From Carnegiea gigantea (taxonomy: Eukaryota > Streptophyta > Magnoliopsida > Caryophyllales > Cactaceae), in contig JAKOGI010000347.1 of the NCBI GenBank assembly GCA_029747015.1, positions 369,501-433,500 on the forward strand: a DNA stretch of 64,000 nt. The letters are read 5' to 3'. Numbering within the stretch: the first letter of the stretch is position 1; every line of letters starts with the position of its first letter. This document shows, in pieces, positions 10,112 to 20,699 of the stretch. A program made the position numbers and the translations under genes. Under the pieces are notes generated by a model that was not told where the DNA came from, ran no database searches, and was given only the letters and a program-made list of their open reading frames with translations.

Positions 10112-10900
10112 TCACACTGCGCGATCGTGCAGGCGTGTGATGCGTAGCATGTAGAGGGCTTCCCGAAGGAGAGCATTGCCACGGATAGAAGGGAAGAGGT
10201 CAAGGGTTTCTCGGACCACTGCATTGTTCAGCTCTTCTTGGAAAGTTGTCAACCGATGAGTATGAAGAGCTACTTCTATGGGTAGAACAGCCTCGGATCC
10301 ATAACCTAACATAAAGGGGGTCTCACCAGTGGCGGTTTTCTCCGTGGTGCGGAGGGACCATAGGATGCCGTGAAGTTCGTCTTCCCACTTTCCCTTTGAG
10401 TTATCAAGTTTCTTCTGCAGGCCATGGAGGATAGACTTGTTGGCCGCTTCGGCTTGGCCATTGGTCTGCAAATGAGCAACGGCAGTGAACCGAGCTTGGC
10501 AGCCTAAATTGCTGAGATAGTCAATGAGCCTATTGCTATCAAACTACCGGCCATCATCAAAGATGATGGCGCGGGGGATGCCGAAGCAACTGATGATGTT
10601 TCGCCAAATGAACCTCCGTACTTCGGTGATGGTGATGGAGGCGACGGCCTCATCCTCTATCAACTTGGTAAAGTAGTTTACTGCTACAAAGAGATACTTT
10701 CGCTGCCCCGTAGCTTTGGGGAAAGGACCGAGGATATCCATTCCCCAAGTAGCGAATGACAGGGGACTGATAATTTGCGTTATGGGAGTGAAAGGTACTC
10801 ATTAAATGGGAGCAAACTTCTAGCACTTGTTACAAGTCCGCACTAGTGTCATGGTGTCATCCTGGAAACTAGGCCAGTAGTAGTCAGTTTGGATAGCCAT
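10112..10900 (-). pseudogene. Tat/gypsy integrase
   Basis: On the minus strand a zinc-finger remnant (TCNKC near 10830) is followed by MDILGPFPKATGQRKYLF (first catalytic D), FGIPRAIIFDDGR (second D) and NGQAEAANKSI (catalytic E). A conserved C-terminal core follows: WSLRTTEKTATGETPF and YGSEAVLPIE. The gene is cut into two open parts, 10544-10741 and 10112-10471. Stops also lie in the zinc-finger section, including one directly after TCNKC. All three core acidic residues remain readable. It would insert element cDNA into the genome; here it is inactive because of the breaks. Confidence 0.8.
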
Positions 10901-11369
10901 GTATGCTGCGAATACCTTCGTGCAGCTCTTCCAGTATCCTTCTCCCTTCCTCCGGGTCACACATGATCGGAGAGGCAGGGTGAAGATCTGTTGTATAAGA
11001 TCCCCTCATATAGGATGAACCAATTCGACCTTTTCTTCACTCTATCCACTTCTTTTAGATCTATGGGAAGGGTAGCATCAGTGAGGTACGCGCGGATGGG
11101 GTCCATCCATGTCAAACTTTTGTCTAACCACAGCATCTCATAGGGATCTATGCTCCTTTCTGTTAGGGTCTCCCACTGAATGTTTTTGGGCTTCCCATCA
11201 TCGAACGAGCTTACTAATTTTGACAGTGCATTGGCCTATCGGTTCTCCGAATGAGGAATATATGTGATCGCAAAGTGCTTTAGTAGCTTAGTTGCCTCTC
11301 GTACCCCCCAAACATATGCTGCCATGGTGTCATCTTTAGCTTCATATGCACCATTGAGCTGACTAACGA

Positions 11370-11603
11370 CTAGTTAGGAGTTAGAAAATGCTTGGACCAA
11401 GTCTGCCCGACCGCGTAGCATAGTTCTATTCCTGCAATGAGGGCTTCGTACTCTGCCTCATTGTTGGAGGCTTTGAACAAGAACTTCAAGCCATGTTCGT
11501 GCCGTACACCAGTGGGGACTTTCAATGATGAGGCCAGCCCCACTTCCATCCTTAATAGACGAGCCATCAACATACAGGTTCCAGGTGCAGGGGTGTAGTT
11601 CAC
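11370..11603 (-). pseudogene. Second (archaeal-type) RNase H of the Tat element
   Basis: The motifs LYVDGSSIKDGSGAG and NNEAEYEALIAGIELC are the catalytic D and E regions of the extra RNase H that marks the Tat lineage. The first motif is read at the end of the preceding frame and the second in a shifted frame, so a frameshift lies near 11520. The domain follows the classical RNase H and precedes the integrase, the usual order. Confidence 0.7.
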
Positions 11604-11970
11604 CTTCCTCTACAGGCGTGGCATTCTCAGCCAGAAAGTAAGCTAGCGCCTGGGCTTTGATGGCCTGCCGTGGCTTAAAGACCAAGTCATAGCATGACAA
11701 TTCGACAACCCACTTTAAGAGCCGTCCTGAGGCATCTAACCTTTGATGGATGTTCTTTAAAGCATGGTCAGTTAGGACCAGGATCTTGTGGGCCTCAAAG
11801 TAGGGCCTTAGCTTCCGACTGGCCATCACCAGGGCATAAGCAAACTTCTCTATAAGAGGGTAGTTTATCTCTGCTCCTGCTAAGGCGTGGCTCACATAAT
11901 ACACAGGGACTCGCTCCTTAGCCCTCTCCACCACAAGAGTGGCACTAGCTGCGTGCTCTGAAACGACCAA
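11458..11970 (-). pseudogene. Gypsy RNase H and connection region
   Basis: Open frame of 170 codons: VPVYYVSHALAGAEINYPL, then RLLKWVVELSCYDL, then QAIKAQALAYFLAEN. These are the RNase H and linker blocks of Tat elements; the usual ALADFLAE reads ALAYFLAE, a D to Y change. It lies directly behind the reverse transcriptase, whose own end (12332 down to about 11970) is broken by several stops. Confidence 0.7.
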
Positions 11971-12331
11971 GTAAAGGACCAGGGTTTCTCCCGCCAGGGG
12001 GTTGGTATTCTGGGTAACTGGGCCAGGTACATCTTCAGCGCTTAGAAAGCCTCATCGGCCTGCTGATCCCAAATGAAGTTTGCCCACTATCGTAAGAGTC
12101 GGAATAACGGCTGACACTTGTCTGCCGATTGGGACATGAACCGGCCCAGGGCAGTTATGCAGCCGTCAAGTGCTGCACTTCTCTGACATTTCACTGTGGT
12201 TTCATGTTGAGTATGGCCTAGATCTTATCCAGATTAGCTTCAATCCCGCAGCTGCTGATCATGAACCCCAAAAATATGCCCGATCGTACTCCAAACATAC
12301 ATTTCTGGGGGTTAAGCTTCATGCTAAAGGC

Positions 12332-13261
12332 TCACAGTATGCCAAATGTCTTTCTCAAATCGTAGCTGTGATCAACGTCGGTCTTGCTCTTTACCATCAT
12401 GTCATCAATGTAGACCTTCATAGTTTTACCAATGAGGGGCTCGAACAACTTGTTGAGAAGGCGCTGATAGGTTACTCCTGCATTTTTTAGACCGACAAGC
12501 ATCATCTTGTAACAATGTAGGCACTGGTCCGTGATGAATACAGTCTTCTCTTGATCGTCTGGACAGAGGGGTATTTGGTGATACCCGAAGAAGGCGTCCA
12601 TAAAACTCAATAAGGCGTGCCCAGCCGTGGCGTCCACCAACTTTTCAATTTTCAGCAGTGGGTAACTATCCTTTGGGCAAGCCTTATTTAAATCCATGAA
12701 GTCCACGCAGATTCTCTGCGTCCCATTGGGTTTCTTTATTAACACCACATTCGATATCCATTCAGGGTATTGGCATTCTTGAACGAACCCAGCTTCTAAT
12801 AGCTTCTGGACTTCAGCGTTAGCCGCGACCGCTCTCTTCGGGCCTATGTGACGCTTCTTCTGGATGACTGACCTGTAGAGGGGATCCACGCTCAGCCAGT
12901 GCTCCATAACGGTTGGAGCGATGCCAAGCATGTCCTCGGGTCCCAAGGCGGAGGCATCCCTGTACTCCCGCAGGAGTGAGAGCAGCGACTCCTGATCGAG
13001 GCCAGTCACATCTTAGCCTAGTTGGACCGTGCACTCAGGCCATTCCTCCTCAAGTGGAACGTGCTCCACGTCATCAGCGGCCTCCGATCGTGTCTGTGAG
13101 GGTTCGGCCGAGCTTAAGGTGCGGATGACCATGGCTTCAAGGACAGTAGCAGGTGGTCTGGTTCTGGGCCGCTTCCCCACCTGGGATGGTCCGCTAAGCC
13201 CATGTTCCTTCGCTTGTTCCGCCAAGGGCCGAATGCTCACCAAGTAACACTCCCGGGCCAT
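12332..13261 (-). pseudogene. Gypsy reverse transcriptase
   Basis: The reading begins at 13261 with a linker region and meets an in-frame TAA near 13013. It then continues from 13009 with the reverse transcriptase: AEVQKLLEAGFVQECQYPEW, VLIKKPNGTQRICVDFMDLN, LLSFMDAFFGYHQI and the catalytic KVYIDDMMVKSK. The YIDD box is intact. The frame stops at 12332, just after the palm, and the thumb region can be followed to about 11970 only through stops. Many small differences from the usual family consensus suggest long neutral decay. Confidence 0.8.
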
Positions 13262-13315
13262 TCATTGGTCCCTATGCATTTCACCCACATTTCCTTCATC
13301 AGTCTCAAATTGGAG

Positions 13316-13823
13316 CTAGAGGAGGTATGGGGCAATGACGGCTTTCACCCTGTGAAGGGTTGGGCGTCCTAGGATCACATTGTAGGCTGTGGGCACGTCA
13401 ATGACCAGGAAGTTAACCTCCAGATTCTTGGCCTTAAGCTTATCACCAAAGCATATAAAGAGGCGGATCATACAAGTACGATTCACCTCTTGTCCTCCGA
13501 AACCTAAGATGGGGTGCACCGAGGGCGATGTCGCGTCTTGGGTGCGTAAGCTTCTTCAAGCAATTCCAAGTGATGATGTCAATGGAGCTTCTCGCGCTGA
13601 TCAGAATCCTCCGTACAATTGCGCTAGCTATTTTCATCTCCACCACCAAGGGGTCATTGTGTGGAGAGGCAAAGCGCGGGGTTTCCTTTCCACTGAACAC
13701 CATTGTGGGCACTGTTATGCGGGGATCCTGCTCAGTCGTAAGTACCTGCTGCGCACCTCCGAGCTGAGCCTTCCAAGCTGACCGGGTTATACCTTCTACA
13801 TATCCTCCAGCAATAGTGGCCAC
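13316..13823 (-). pseudogene. Gypsy aspartic protease, active site lost
   Basis: Minus-strand frames 13823-13443 and 13519-13316 together give SPHNDPLVVEMKIASAIVRR, the active-site region, then LGFGGQEVNRT and VPTAYNVILGRPTLHRVKAV. This is the retropepsin family of Tat elements. Where such proteases have DTGSS, this copy reads SARSS near 13600, so the catalytic aspartate is gone. A frameshift near 13510 separates the two halves. Confidence 0.7.
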
Positions 13824-14012
13824 AACTTTTGCCGAACACTCTTCATCCCGCGACTGGGGCTATGCGAGCTCCTGTTCTCTGTGAAGGAAATGATGGCCTC
13901 TCTTCAAAAAACGGTTGATTTGACCCTTGTCTGCCAATTCATGAAGGGCTTTCTTCAGCTCACGGCACTCAGTAGTGGTGTGCTCATTTTGCTCATGAAA
14001 CTCACAATATTT

Positions 14013-15229
14013 TCAAGAGTTCTGGGGCTTTGGGGGTGCAGTCATTGGTGGCGGTCTTCGGAGCATGGAATGTCCCCTAACCTCCATGGGGATGCTTCTA
14101 GCATCAGTGGTGAACCGGGGGTCGATTGTCTCGAACTGTGGCCTCCTGTCTCGGGGCTCGGGATTTCTGTCGCTGCGATTAAGATTCTTATCCCCAGGGA
14201 TTCTAGCCTTTTTCGGGGCGTCGGAGTTGTCAGCGTAGATCTCTATGGCACGAATGAAATCTGCAGCCTTTCTTAAAGCCTCGGCCAAGGTAGTCTCCTT
14301 GTGCTTTCCTAAGGAGAACTTAAAGTGCGCACTTTTGAAACCGTTCAGGAAGGAGGTGTACACCACCCCATCTTCCAGATCCGGGATTAACATCGCCTCC
14401 TGATGGAAGCGCTTGACGAATTCGACGAGAGACTCCTGCGGTCCTTGCTTGATCTTAGAAAGGTGGATGCTGGTTTGCCTTTCTTTCCAACTTGCGATGA
14501 ATTGGATGACAAATTTATCGGCTAGGTCCTGGGAACAAGTGACAGTTCCCGGTGCCAGACAGTTAAAGCGCAACTGCGCCACCCCTTTTAAGGTAGTAGG
14601 GAATAACGACAATATGTAGTGTCGTCCACTTCTTGGACATACATTTGTGCCTTATAGACCCCCAGATGCTCCTCGGGGTCGGCTATCCCATTGTAAAGGT
14701 CTACCGCGGGCATCTTGACCTTCCCATAGCGTGGAGCATTAAAGATCTCTACACTAAACGGGGTGGAGAAGGGGAATGCTGCTGGTCGAGCAGCGGTCTC
14801 CGAAACCTTAAACGGAGTTTCAGGATGATGCTCAACTTTGACAACAAAGGGACTTCTCCCACCCTGACCGTGCCTTGAGGTCTTTGTTGGAGACTGGTCA
14901 CTCACGGCAGTTCTGGACCCCTCACGGGGGAGGGCCGTGGGTACGGTCACGGCGGGAGCAGCGCTCCAAGGTGGGCTGCCACCAGCCAAGGCCTCCCCTC
15001 GAGGCTTGGAAGTCTGCATCTGTTCTTCAAGCCAAGCAGTCTGCCTGGAGTGGGTCACATTGGTAGTGGAGGCTGTGGTGCACGTGGCCGTCTGTCCTTG
15101 CAAGGAGTAGCGACTTACCCTGACCGCCATAGCCGTGTGCCGATCATGATGCTTCGAATAGGTCGTCCACCTCGGTTTGAACGAGATGCCTCCCGCTCCC
15201 TCTCCATAGAATGAGGAGATGGTATGCAC
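14013..15229 (-). pseudogene. Gypsy gag
   Basis: Two overlapping minus-strand frames (15229-14588 and 14612-14013) form one gag: a variable N-terminus, then VDLYNGIADPEEHLGVYKAQ, WKERQTSIHLSKIKQGPQES, EFVKRFHQEA and LADKFVIQFIAS. These are the retrotransposon gag core of Tat elements. The shift lies near 14605, where one base appears to be missing in a run coding YF. No zinc knuckle is readable in the open part. Confidence 0.75.
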
Positions 15230-15689
15230 ACCTACCGGTGGGAGGGCTCACAGCCGGCAGTGGGCACGTAGTCAAAATGAGGAAGGGGCCTCACCGAGTT
15301 CGTAGCTTCTATGGCCCGTTTAACCTGGTCTGAGACCTACTGTATGATGGTTTCTGTCATGACAGACATGAAATTTTTCAAGGTGTCAACTATAACGTAC
15401 GCCTCTCCGTAGGGAGGACAAGGACTGGCTGATCGGGGATTTGCCCGCGAACTTTCCGAGGCATCCTATACCTCAGAAGGTGCAGAGGCGTTAACTACAA
15501 GGGCCTTGTCTTTCTGAGTTTGTGCCTGTGTAGCTTCGCTTACAACCATCGTTACCGCTCTTTCCCCATAGACGGTGCCAATCTGATTCCGGAGGTTCTC
15601 TTTGGATGCTGTTGAAGGTGACGTGGGACGAAAGAACGGGTTTATCTGACGACACGTGAGCAACACCAAACATCCTTCTTCTCCAACGT

Positions 15690-16038
15690 CCAACCTGCAA
15701 AAAGGGCACCCTCGGGTTGTGCACCGGGGAACGCCTCTCCGACAGTCAAGTCAATCAAAGGTCTAAGTCAACATAGGGAGAGATATGATGTGAAGTCAAT
15801 AGAGAGTCAAACTGCCAACCTCTTTCCCGAGGTGGGTAGGTGACTGTTTATAGCTCCTTCGGCAAAGGGGTAAAATAGTAATCTTACCTGGGTTACTCCA
15901 TATGGGCTGCCGGTCTGGCCAAGAAGGGTCCTCGGTAGAGCCCTTAGGGTCCCGGGGCCCATTTTCTAGAGCGTGGGCCTGGTTTATGGGTTAACTGGGA
16001 GCGGCCCAATTAGGGACACCTTATTTCCCCAATCAACA
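15690..16038 (-). repeat. 5' LTR of the Tat element (inner edge uncertain)
   Basis: On the minus strand the LTR starts TGTTGATTGGGG at 16038. A TATAAA at 15852-15847 lies in a normal place for its promoter. The inner end is placed near 15690 by position before gag and by family layout; no clean primer site was recognised, only a weak TTTGGTGTTGC near 15660-15670. No second LTR is present for comparison, so length is approximate. Confidence 0.45.
15847..15852 (-). promoter_or_regulatory. Candidate TATA box of the Tat LTR
   Basis: TATAAA on the minus strand inside the presumed LTR, about 190 bp from its start, in the context GCTATAAACAGTC. Placement is right for the retrotransposon promoter. 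Activity not shown. Confidence 0.4.
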
Positions 16039-16490
16039 AGAATGTTGACGGAAAATAAAGGCTTTTGGTGATGTGTCAGGCCGTGCGGATTTCGATACAA
16101 TTTTTGACGGACTATTTTGACGGAAAGTTGATTCGTCAAAAATTTTGACAGATATTTTAACGGAAAATCAAGGATTTTGACGTTGTGTCAAGTCATTCGG
16201 ATTTTGATGTAATGTTTGACTGACTATTTTAACGGAAAGTTGATCGGTCAAAAATTTTGATGGAAATTTTGCCAGAAAATCAAGAATTTTGATGGTGTGT
16301 TAGGTCATGCAAATCTCGATACAATTTTTGATGGATCATTTTGACGGAAAGTTGATCTGTCAAAAAATTTGATGGAAATTTTGATAGAGCATCGAAGATT
16401 TTGATGGAAATTTTGATGGGCCCGTCACAATGAGCAACCAATAAAAAAAACTCACTACTTCTCCTCATTGGTGCTCTGACCCTTCTTCTA

Positions 16491-16826
16491 TTGACCATGG
16501 CTTCTCCTCCCTCTTGTTACTGCTGCTACTGCCAATGTCCGCCATTGCTAGCCTTTCGCTGCCGCCAGCTAGAGATTGCCAGGACCCGAACCGCAACCAT
16601 GTCAACCACCGTTCTCTTCACCTTCCTTTTCTCTTCTCTGTTTTGCACACCAAACGCAGGGGCACCGCCCTATTTGCCGCCTCAGTTCGGTGTGATTCAG
16701 CCCTCTGGCCGCCGAAATCCAACCACCCGACACGCCAACATCGCCACCGTCGTTTGCCACCACAATTCCATCCACATTCATCCTCTAGCTCAATCAAAGG
16801 TAACTAATCTGCCCTCCCAGAACTAG
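16491..16826 (+). pseudogene. GC-rich exon-like ORF inside the TIR element
   Basis: A 111-codon frame, MTMASPPSCYCCYCQC..., in a segment much richer in GC than the AT-rich DNA around it. Its end overlaps a possible splice donor (CAAAGGTAACTAAT near 16797). A second frame (16514-16807) is open as well. I recognise no domain. Composition, position inside inverted repeats and the donor-like motif suggest a gene fragment captured by the transposon (Pack-type element). It could also be chance coding capacity. Confidence 0.3.
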
Positions 16827-16829
16827 ATC

Positions 16830-17290
16830 TAAAATGAGTCATTATAATTTAGAATTTTCGAATATAAAAAATCGTTTAATTTTTTCTCATATTTTTGATC
16901 CCAAAAATTTTAATTTAAAATTTGGAATTTTCGGATCTAAAAATTTGTATAAATCTTTTCACATTTCTGATCCCAAAATTTCAAATTTTAAATTCCAAGA
17001 TTCAAAATTCATATAAATTTTTTTTAATACTTTCGATTCCAAAATTTCTACTTTCAAATTTAAAGATTTAGAATTTAGAATTTGGAATTTGGAATTTGCT
17101 GATCTAAAAATCCGTATAAAATGATTGCAAATTTTTCATCCCAAAATTTCTAGAATTCCAAGATTTCAATTTTTCGAATCTAAAAATTTGGAAAAATATT
17201 TCTAATAATTTTTATCCCTAAATTTCTCATAATTTTGATCACTAAATTTCCACTTCCGAGATATAAATTTGGTCAAATTTTTTGCTCCGT
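16830..17290. repeat. AT-rich degenerate minisatellite
   Basis: Repeated phrases such as TTCGGATCTAAAAATTTG, GATCCCAAAATTTC and AATTTGGAATTT recur about every 90-110 bp with heavy variation. It lies in the core of the TIR element. No coding capacity that looks real. Confidence 0.5.
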
Positions 17291-17297
17291 TTCGTTG

Positions 17298-17316
17298 TTT
17301 ATTATTATTATTATTA

Positions 17317-17348
<32 letters not shown>

Positions 17349-17370
17349 CATTATTATTATTATTATTACT
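17298..17370. repeat. (ATT)n microsatellite
   Basis: About 70 bp of TTA/ATT triplets with two interruptions, followed by CTG and CTA triplets to about 17390. Confidence 0.9.
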
Positions 17371-18309
17371 GCTGCTACTACTACTACTAGTACTCCTCTT
17401 CTTCTTGTTCTTCTTCTTTAGATTCTCCAACTGATTTATTTTTTCTTGTGTATTTATAGGATCTAAACGCAAGTTGTTTGGGTTCTCGATTGGATGTTCA
17501 ATGATGATTTGATGGAGATGACAATGAAGGGGAAGAAGAGAGTTCAAATAGGAATAAATCTAAAATATCTTCTAAGTTTTTAAATTTTAATGCGTAAAAT
17601 GTTAATTTTCTCATCGTAATTTGGATTGATTAATTGAATTTGTGAGATATAAAGAAAAGGGATTGCCCTGCCTTATTGTTTTTAAATTTTTGGTTTGTTG
17701 CAATTTTGTCCATAAAGGGAATTTAATTTCTGATTGTGGTCGTCTTTAGTTTATCAAAGCAAAATTTTGTCAATAAACATATTGGAGAGGAGGGGAGGAT
17801 GGAGAAGCAGTTATCGGGGAAAAACTGAGAATTTCTAAATCTAAAATGTTGAAATTTTAAATTTTAAATTTCAACATTTTAAATTTGTTTTTTTACATTA
17901 GAAAATTTCATTGTGACCAAAATTTTGACAGGTGTCCATTAAAATTTTGATGGATCCGCCAAAATGTTGATAGAGTCCGTCAATAATCTCTATCAAAATG
18001 GCTTCCACCAACACTAACCTAAAATCTTTGAAGTTCTGATGGGTTTACTTTTCCGTCAAAATTCCCATCCAAAAGTGTTCTAATGGACTGTCAGTCTGTC
18101 AAAACACCCGTTAGAAAGTGTTTTAACGGATTGTTAATCTGTCAAAATTTTTCCGTCAAAATTTTTGAAGTGTTGGTTGAAAAATCCACGACCAGTGATT
18201 TTTTTATTGATATAAAATCCATCAAATTTTACGTTAGTAGGCCTATTTTTTGTTAAAATTTGCCCATTTTTTGGTCAAAATTTCTGTCAAAATCAAAACT
18301 TGGCAAATG

Positions 18310-19270
18310 ATCCTCTATTTCTCCAATGCTATTGTAGTAGGTCTTAGGTAAGGGGAACTTCTTAAGGATGGAAACCAACATAAACAACAACTACGAGGTG
18401 CATTATGCTGGCGAACTTGACGACATGATCCTCTAAATCTTCTATTCTATTGTAATAGATCTTAGGTAGGGGGAACACCTTTAGGATAAGATCGGATGAT
18501 ACCAAAGCAGTAAGTTGTGATTAAGTTGAGTACGGAATGAGTACTCACTTTTCTGACTGTGCCAATGTGTTCACCTGAGCTCTTGTCGCTTAATATGTTC
18601 CTCTATTATGGATTTCAAAGATAAAGGGGAGGGAATGGTGCAGTGTACTAAGCCTTAATTTGACAAGGCTCTACAGTGTTGTAGTCACCCCCTTTCTATG
18701 TCCTCTTTGCAATGTTTGTAGTTTCATTTTGATTCTCACTCATGGTTGGCCCTATACCACTATGATGTGTTCCAAACAAATTCATCTCAAGGAGGCTCCA
18801 AGAAGGTTATCCTGCAAGCTTGGTGGAGAGAATGACTTTGACACCTTTCTTGGTGTGAATATTGGGCTAATCGAGAAGGTGATCAATTGTCTCGTCTCCT
18901 TATTTAGTTATAGGAAGCTCTCTTATTCTGATAGGAGTGCTAGTTTTGAACTTCTCCTTCGATTTGGTGGGGATTTCACCTTAGCGATGTTCTACGCAAT
19001 TAACGAAGTGTTGTAACCACACCTACCCATATAGCTTGCAAAACCTGCTCTGGAGTGAGGATGGGTTGCCTAGATGCTGAGTTTGGAACTCCTGGGTCTG
19101 TATTTAGTCTCATATATTTTATCGCTCCTTCTATATTGGGAATGAGTGTTGTCTTATGTCAAACCTCCACATGAACTCCTGTGTTCAACCCAGTGGTTCT
19201 ATTCAATTGAGTCTGAGCATCCAGCTCGGCTTGGTTGGCTCGAAGTCTTGTTACCACTCCTGTCGAATAG
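18310..19270 (-). pseudogene. Degenerate Ty3/gypsy gag remnant
   Basis: Minus-strand reading from 19270 gives LRANQAELDAQTQLNRT, then LNTDPGVPNSASRQPILT and PEQVLQAIW, a gag N-terminal region. At 18500-18310 it gives FPLPKIYYNRIEDLEDHVVK and FASIMHL, a gag core. The PLPK...EDH block occurs twice, near 18480 and 18350, about 115 bp apart, so part is duplicated. Many stops. A plus-strand 118-codon frame at 18660-19016 overlaps it and shows no domain. Confidence 0.4.
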
Positions 19271-20699
19271 TTTCTGGCGAGTGAGGGAAAACTTTGTTGT
19301 TCTCTAGGGTAGCATTGAAATAAATTCATTTGTTAGCTAATCTAGCGCACATCTAAACAAAAAAAAAAAAATGAGAGCTTAATAATAATCATAGAGTAAT
19401 CATGATTAATTAGCTAATTATCTACCTAAGCATGCTTACTTAAAATTCATTAACTCAAGAGCATAATTGACACAATCAACACAAAACACAATCTAAATTT
19501 ACCAGATAACAAACAGACATAAACCAATCAACAAAGAAAGTATAAAACTAATCTTGGGAAAGAGGCGGTAGAAAAAAAAAAAAAAAAAGGTTACCAAATG
19601 GGGTTTATACAACTGTTGAGTTTTGAATCTCCAAGATTGGAGTAAGGGAGGAGTGATTTGTGGTTTGTCTTCAGTTATTTGCTACTAGTCTACTCTAATG
19701 ATTACTGATCTAACCCAAAGCAAGAGTAATTTGACAATTTAAGGAAATGAATTTCCAACTCTAGCCTGAAAGAGAGAGAAAAGTGAGCATTGAAATGGAT
19801 ATTTGAGAGAAGTAAAAGAGATTAAGAATAAAAACTAGAATATGATTACATGAGTAAAACACTAACTTTAATAAAAAAAAAAAATCTAGCACAAGCACGT
19901 AAATATTGGACGTGAAAATCGATAATCAAAACTCAACAAAACACAAACTTAAATCAAAGTAGAAAAGAGAAAAAGCAAGCAAATTGCATTAAAACTTCAC
20001 TAATCTTGAAATGTGTCTACAAGCCCTTAAGCTAGAGCCTAAGAATCCCACTTAAAATCTATCTAATTACAAATAGGAGAGAAGGGGGATTATATAGGCC
20101 TCAAACAGCAAGTTTGGCATAGTCATGCCATATGGCATGGGTTAAATATGCCAACTAACTACAAAAACAAAACAATGTACAAATAAGGGTGGCATGATCG
20201 AGCTAGCACTGGCAACCATTATCCACTGGCACAACTGTGCGAAAACTACCATTAGTAGTGTAAGTTTGGCAAAGGTTGTCTTTATATTCCTCTTAGCTTT
20301 CATGAGCTTAAACCCAAGCCTCTTTTTTGCATTGTTGACTCCATTAAGCCTTAAAAAGCTCTGAGATTGGTAGCCTTAGCTTATTCCCTCCAAAAGGGAA
20401 TACAAAATGTAAATAGAGATCACAAACTAATTATTATTAAAAGTTAAAAGTCTAGGTGAAATGAGTTATGCAAAGTTAACAAATATTGAGCTTAAATGGA
20501 CACAAGACAGCTAATATTTAGCCCATTCATTGTTGCATTTAGCGATGCGATAAGCCTTTTAAACCCTTAGTTCCCTCAAGTGGATGAGTGAAGCCTCATA
20601 AAGGTTTGCAGAGACATGATCCAAAGTCTACAACAACACCAACTCCATCATCCCAAAATTACAAGCCTTGTGATTCGCAAGCATAATTACAAAATTAAG
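19271..20699. other. Unassigned AT-rich stretch
   Basis: No gene seen. It contains several A runs (for example 19362-19372, 19570-19590, 19871-19884). A phrase about CATATGGCATGGG near 20120-20160 and the general layout could be the LTR of the gypsy remnant to its left, but no partner copy or primer site was found. Confidence 0.4.

Larger units (their letters stand above)
2384..16038 (-). mobile_element. Ty3/gypsy Tat/Retand-like retrotransposon, 3'-truncated
   Basis: Read on the minus strand from 16038: 5' LTR, gag, protease, reverse transcriptase, RNase H, a second (archaeal-type) RNase H, integrase. Then comes a long tail with two ~59-bp repeat arrays, an antisense gene and four small antisense modules. 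The second RNase H, the gag family and the tail with tandem repeats plus antisense ORFs fit the Tat/Retand/Ogre group. No copy of the LTR end (minus strand TGTTGATTGGGG) is visible to the left, so the 3' LTR is missing and the element stops at the edge of the duplicated flank. Every coding region is broken by stops or shifts. Base composition is clearly richer in GC than its surroundings. Confidence 0.85.
16039..18305. mobile_element. Non-autonomous TIR DNA transposon (MULE- or CACTA-like), cut at left by the gypsy
   Basis: Both flanks (16039-16436 and about 17905-18305) are dense in GACGGA / TCCGTC and TTTTGACGG motifs. They face each other in inverted orientation: the 10-mer GTCACAATGA at 16424-16433 has its exact reverse complement TCATTGTGAC at 17908-17917. 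The left flank is three imperfect units of about 113 bp. The core holds a GC-rich exon-like piece and AT-rich minisatellite DNA, with no transposase. GACGGA-rich subterminal repeats suit CACTA or Mutator-like elements. The outer ends are lost on the left and unclear on the right, so the superfamily is open. Confidence 0.5.

Noticed and set aside
15466..15724. Two overlapping minus-strand ORFs near the gypsy LTR as separate genes
   Set aside because: They lie in the leader between LTR and gag, have no motif, and overlap in different frames.
16280..16498. Minus-strand 72-codon ORF in the GACGGA repeats
   Set aside because: It runs through repeat units and is a by-product of their periodic sequence.
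18660..19016. 118-codon plus-strand ORF as a host gene
   Set aside because: It overlaps a recognisable minus-strand gag relic and has no domain, so it is likely a chance frame.
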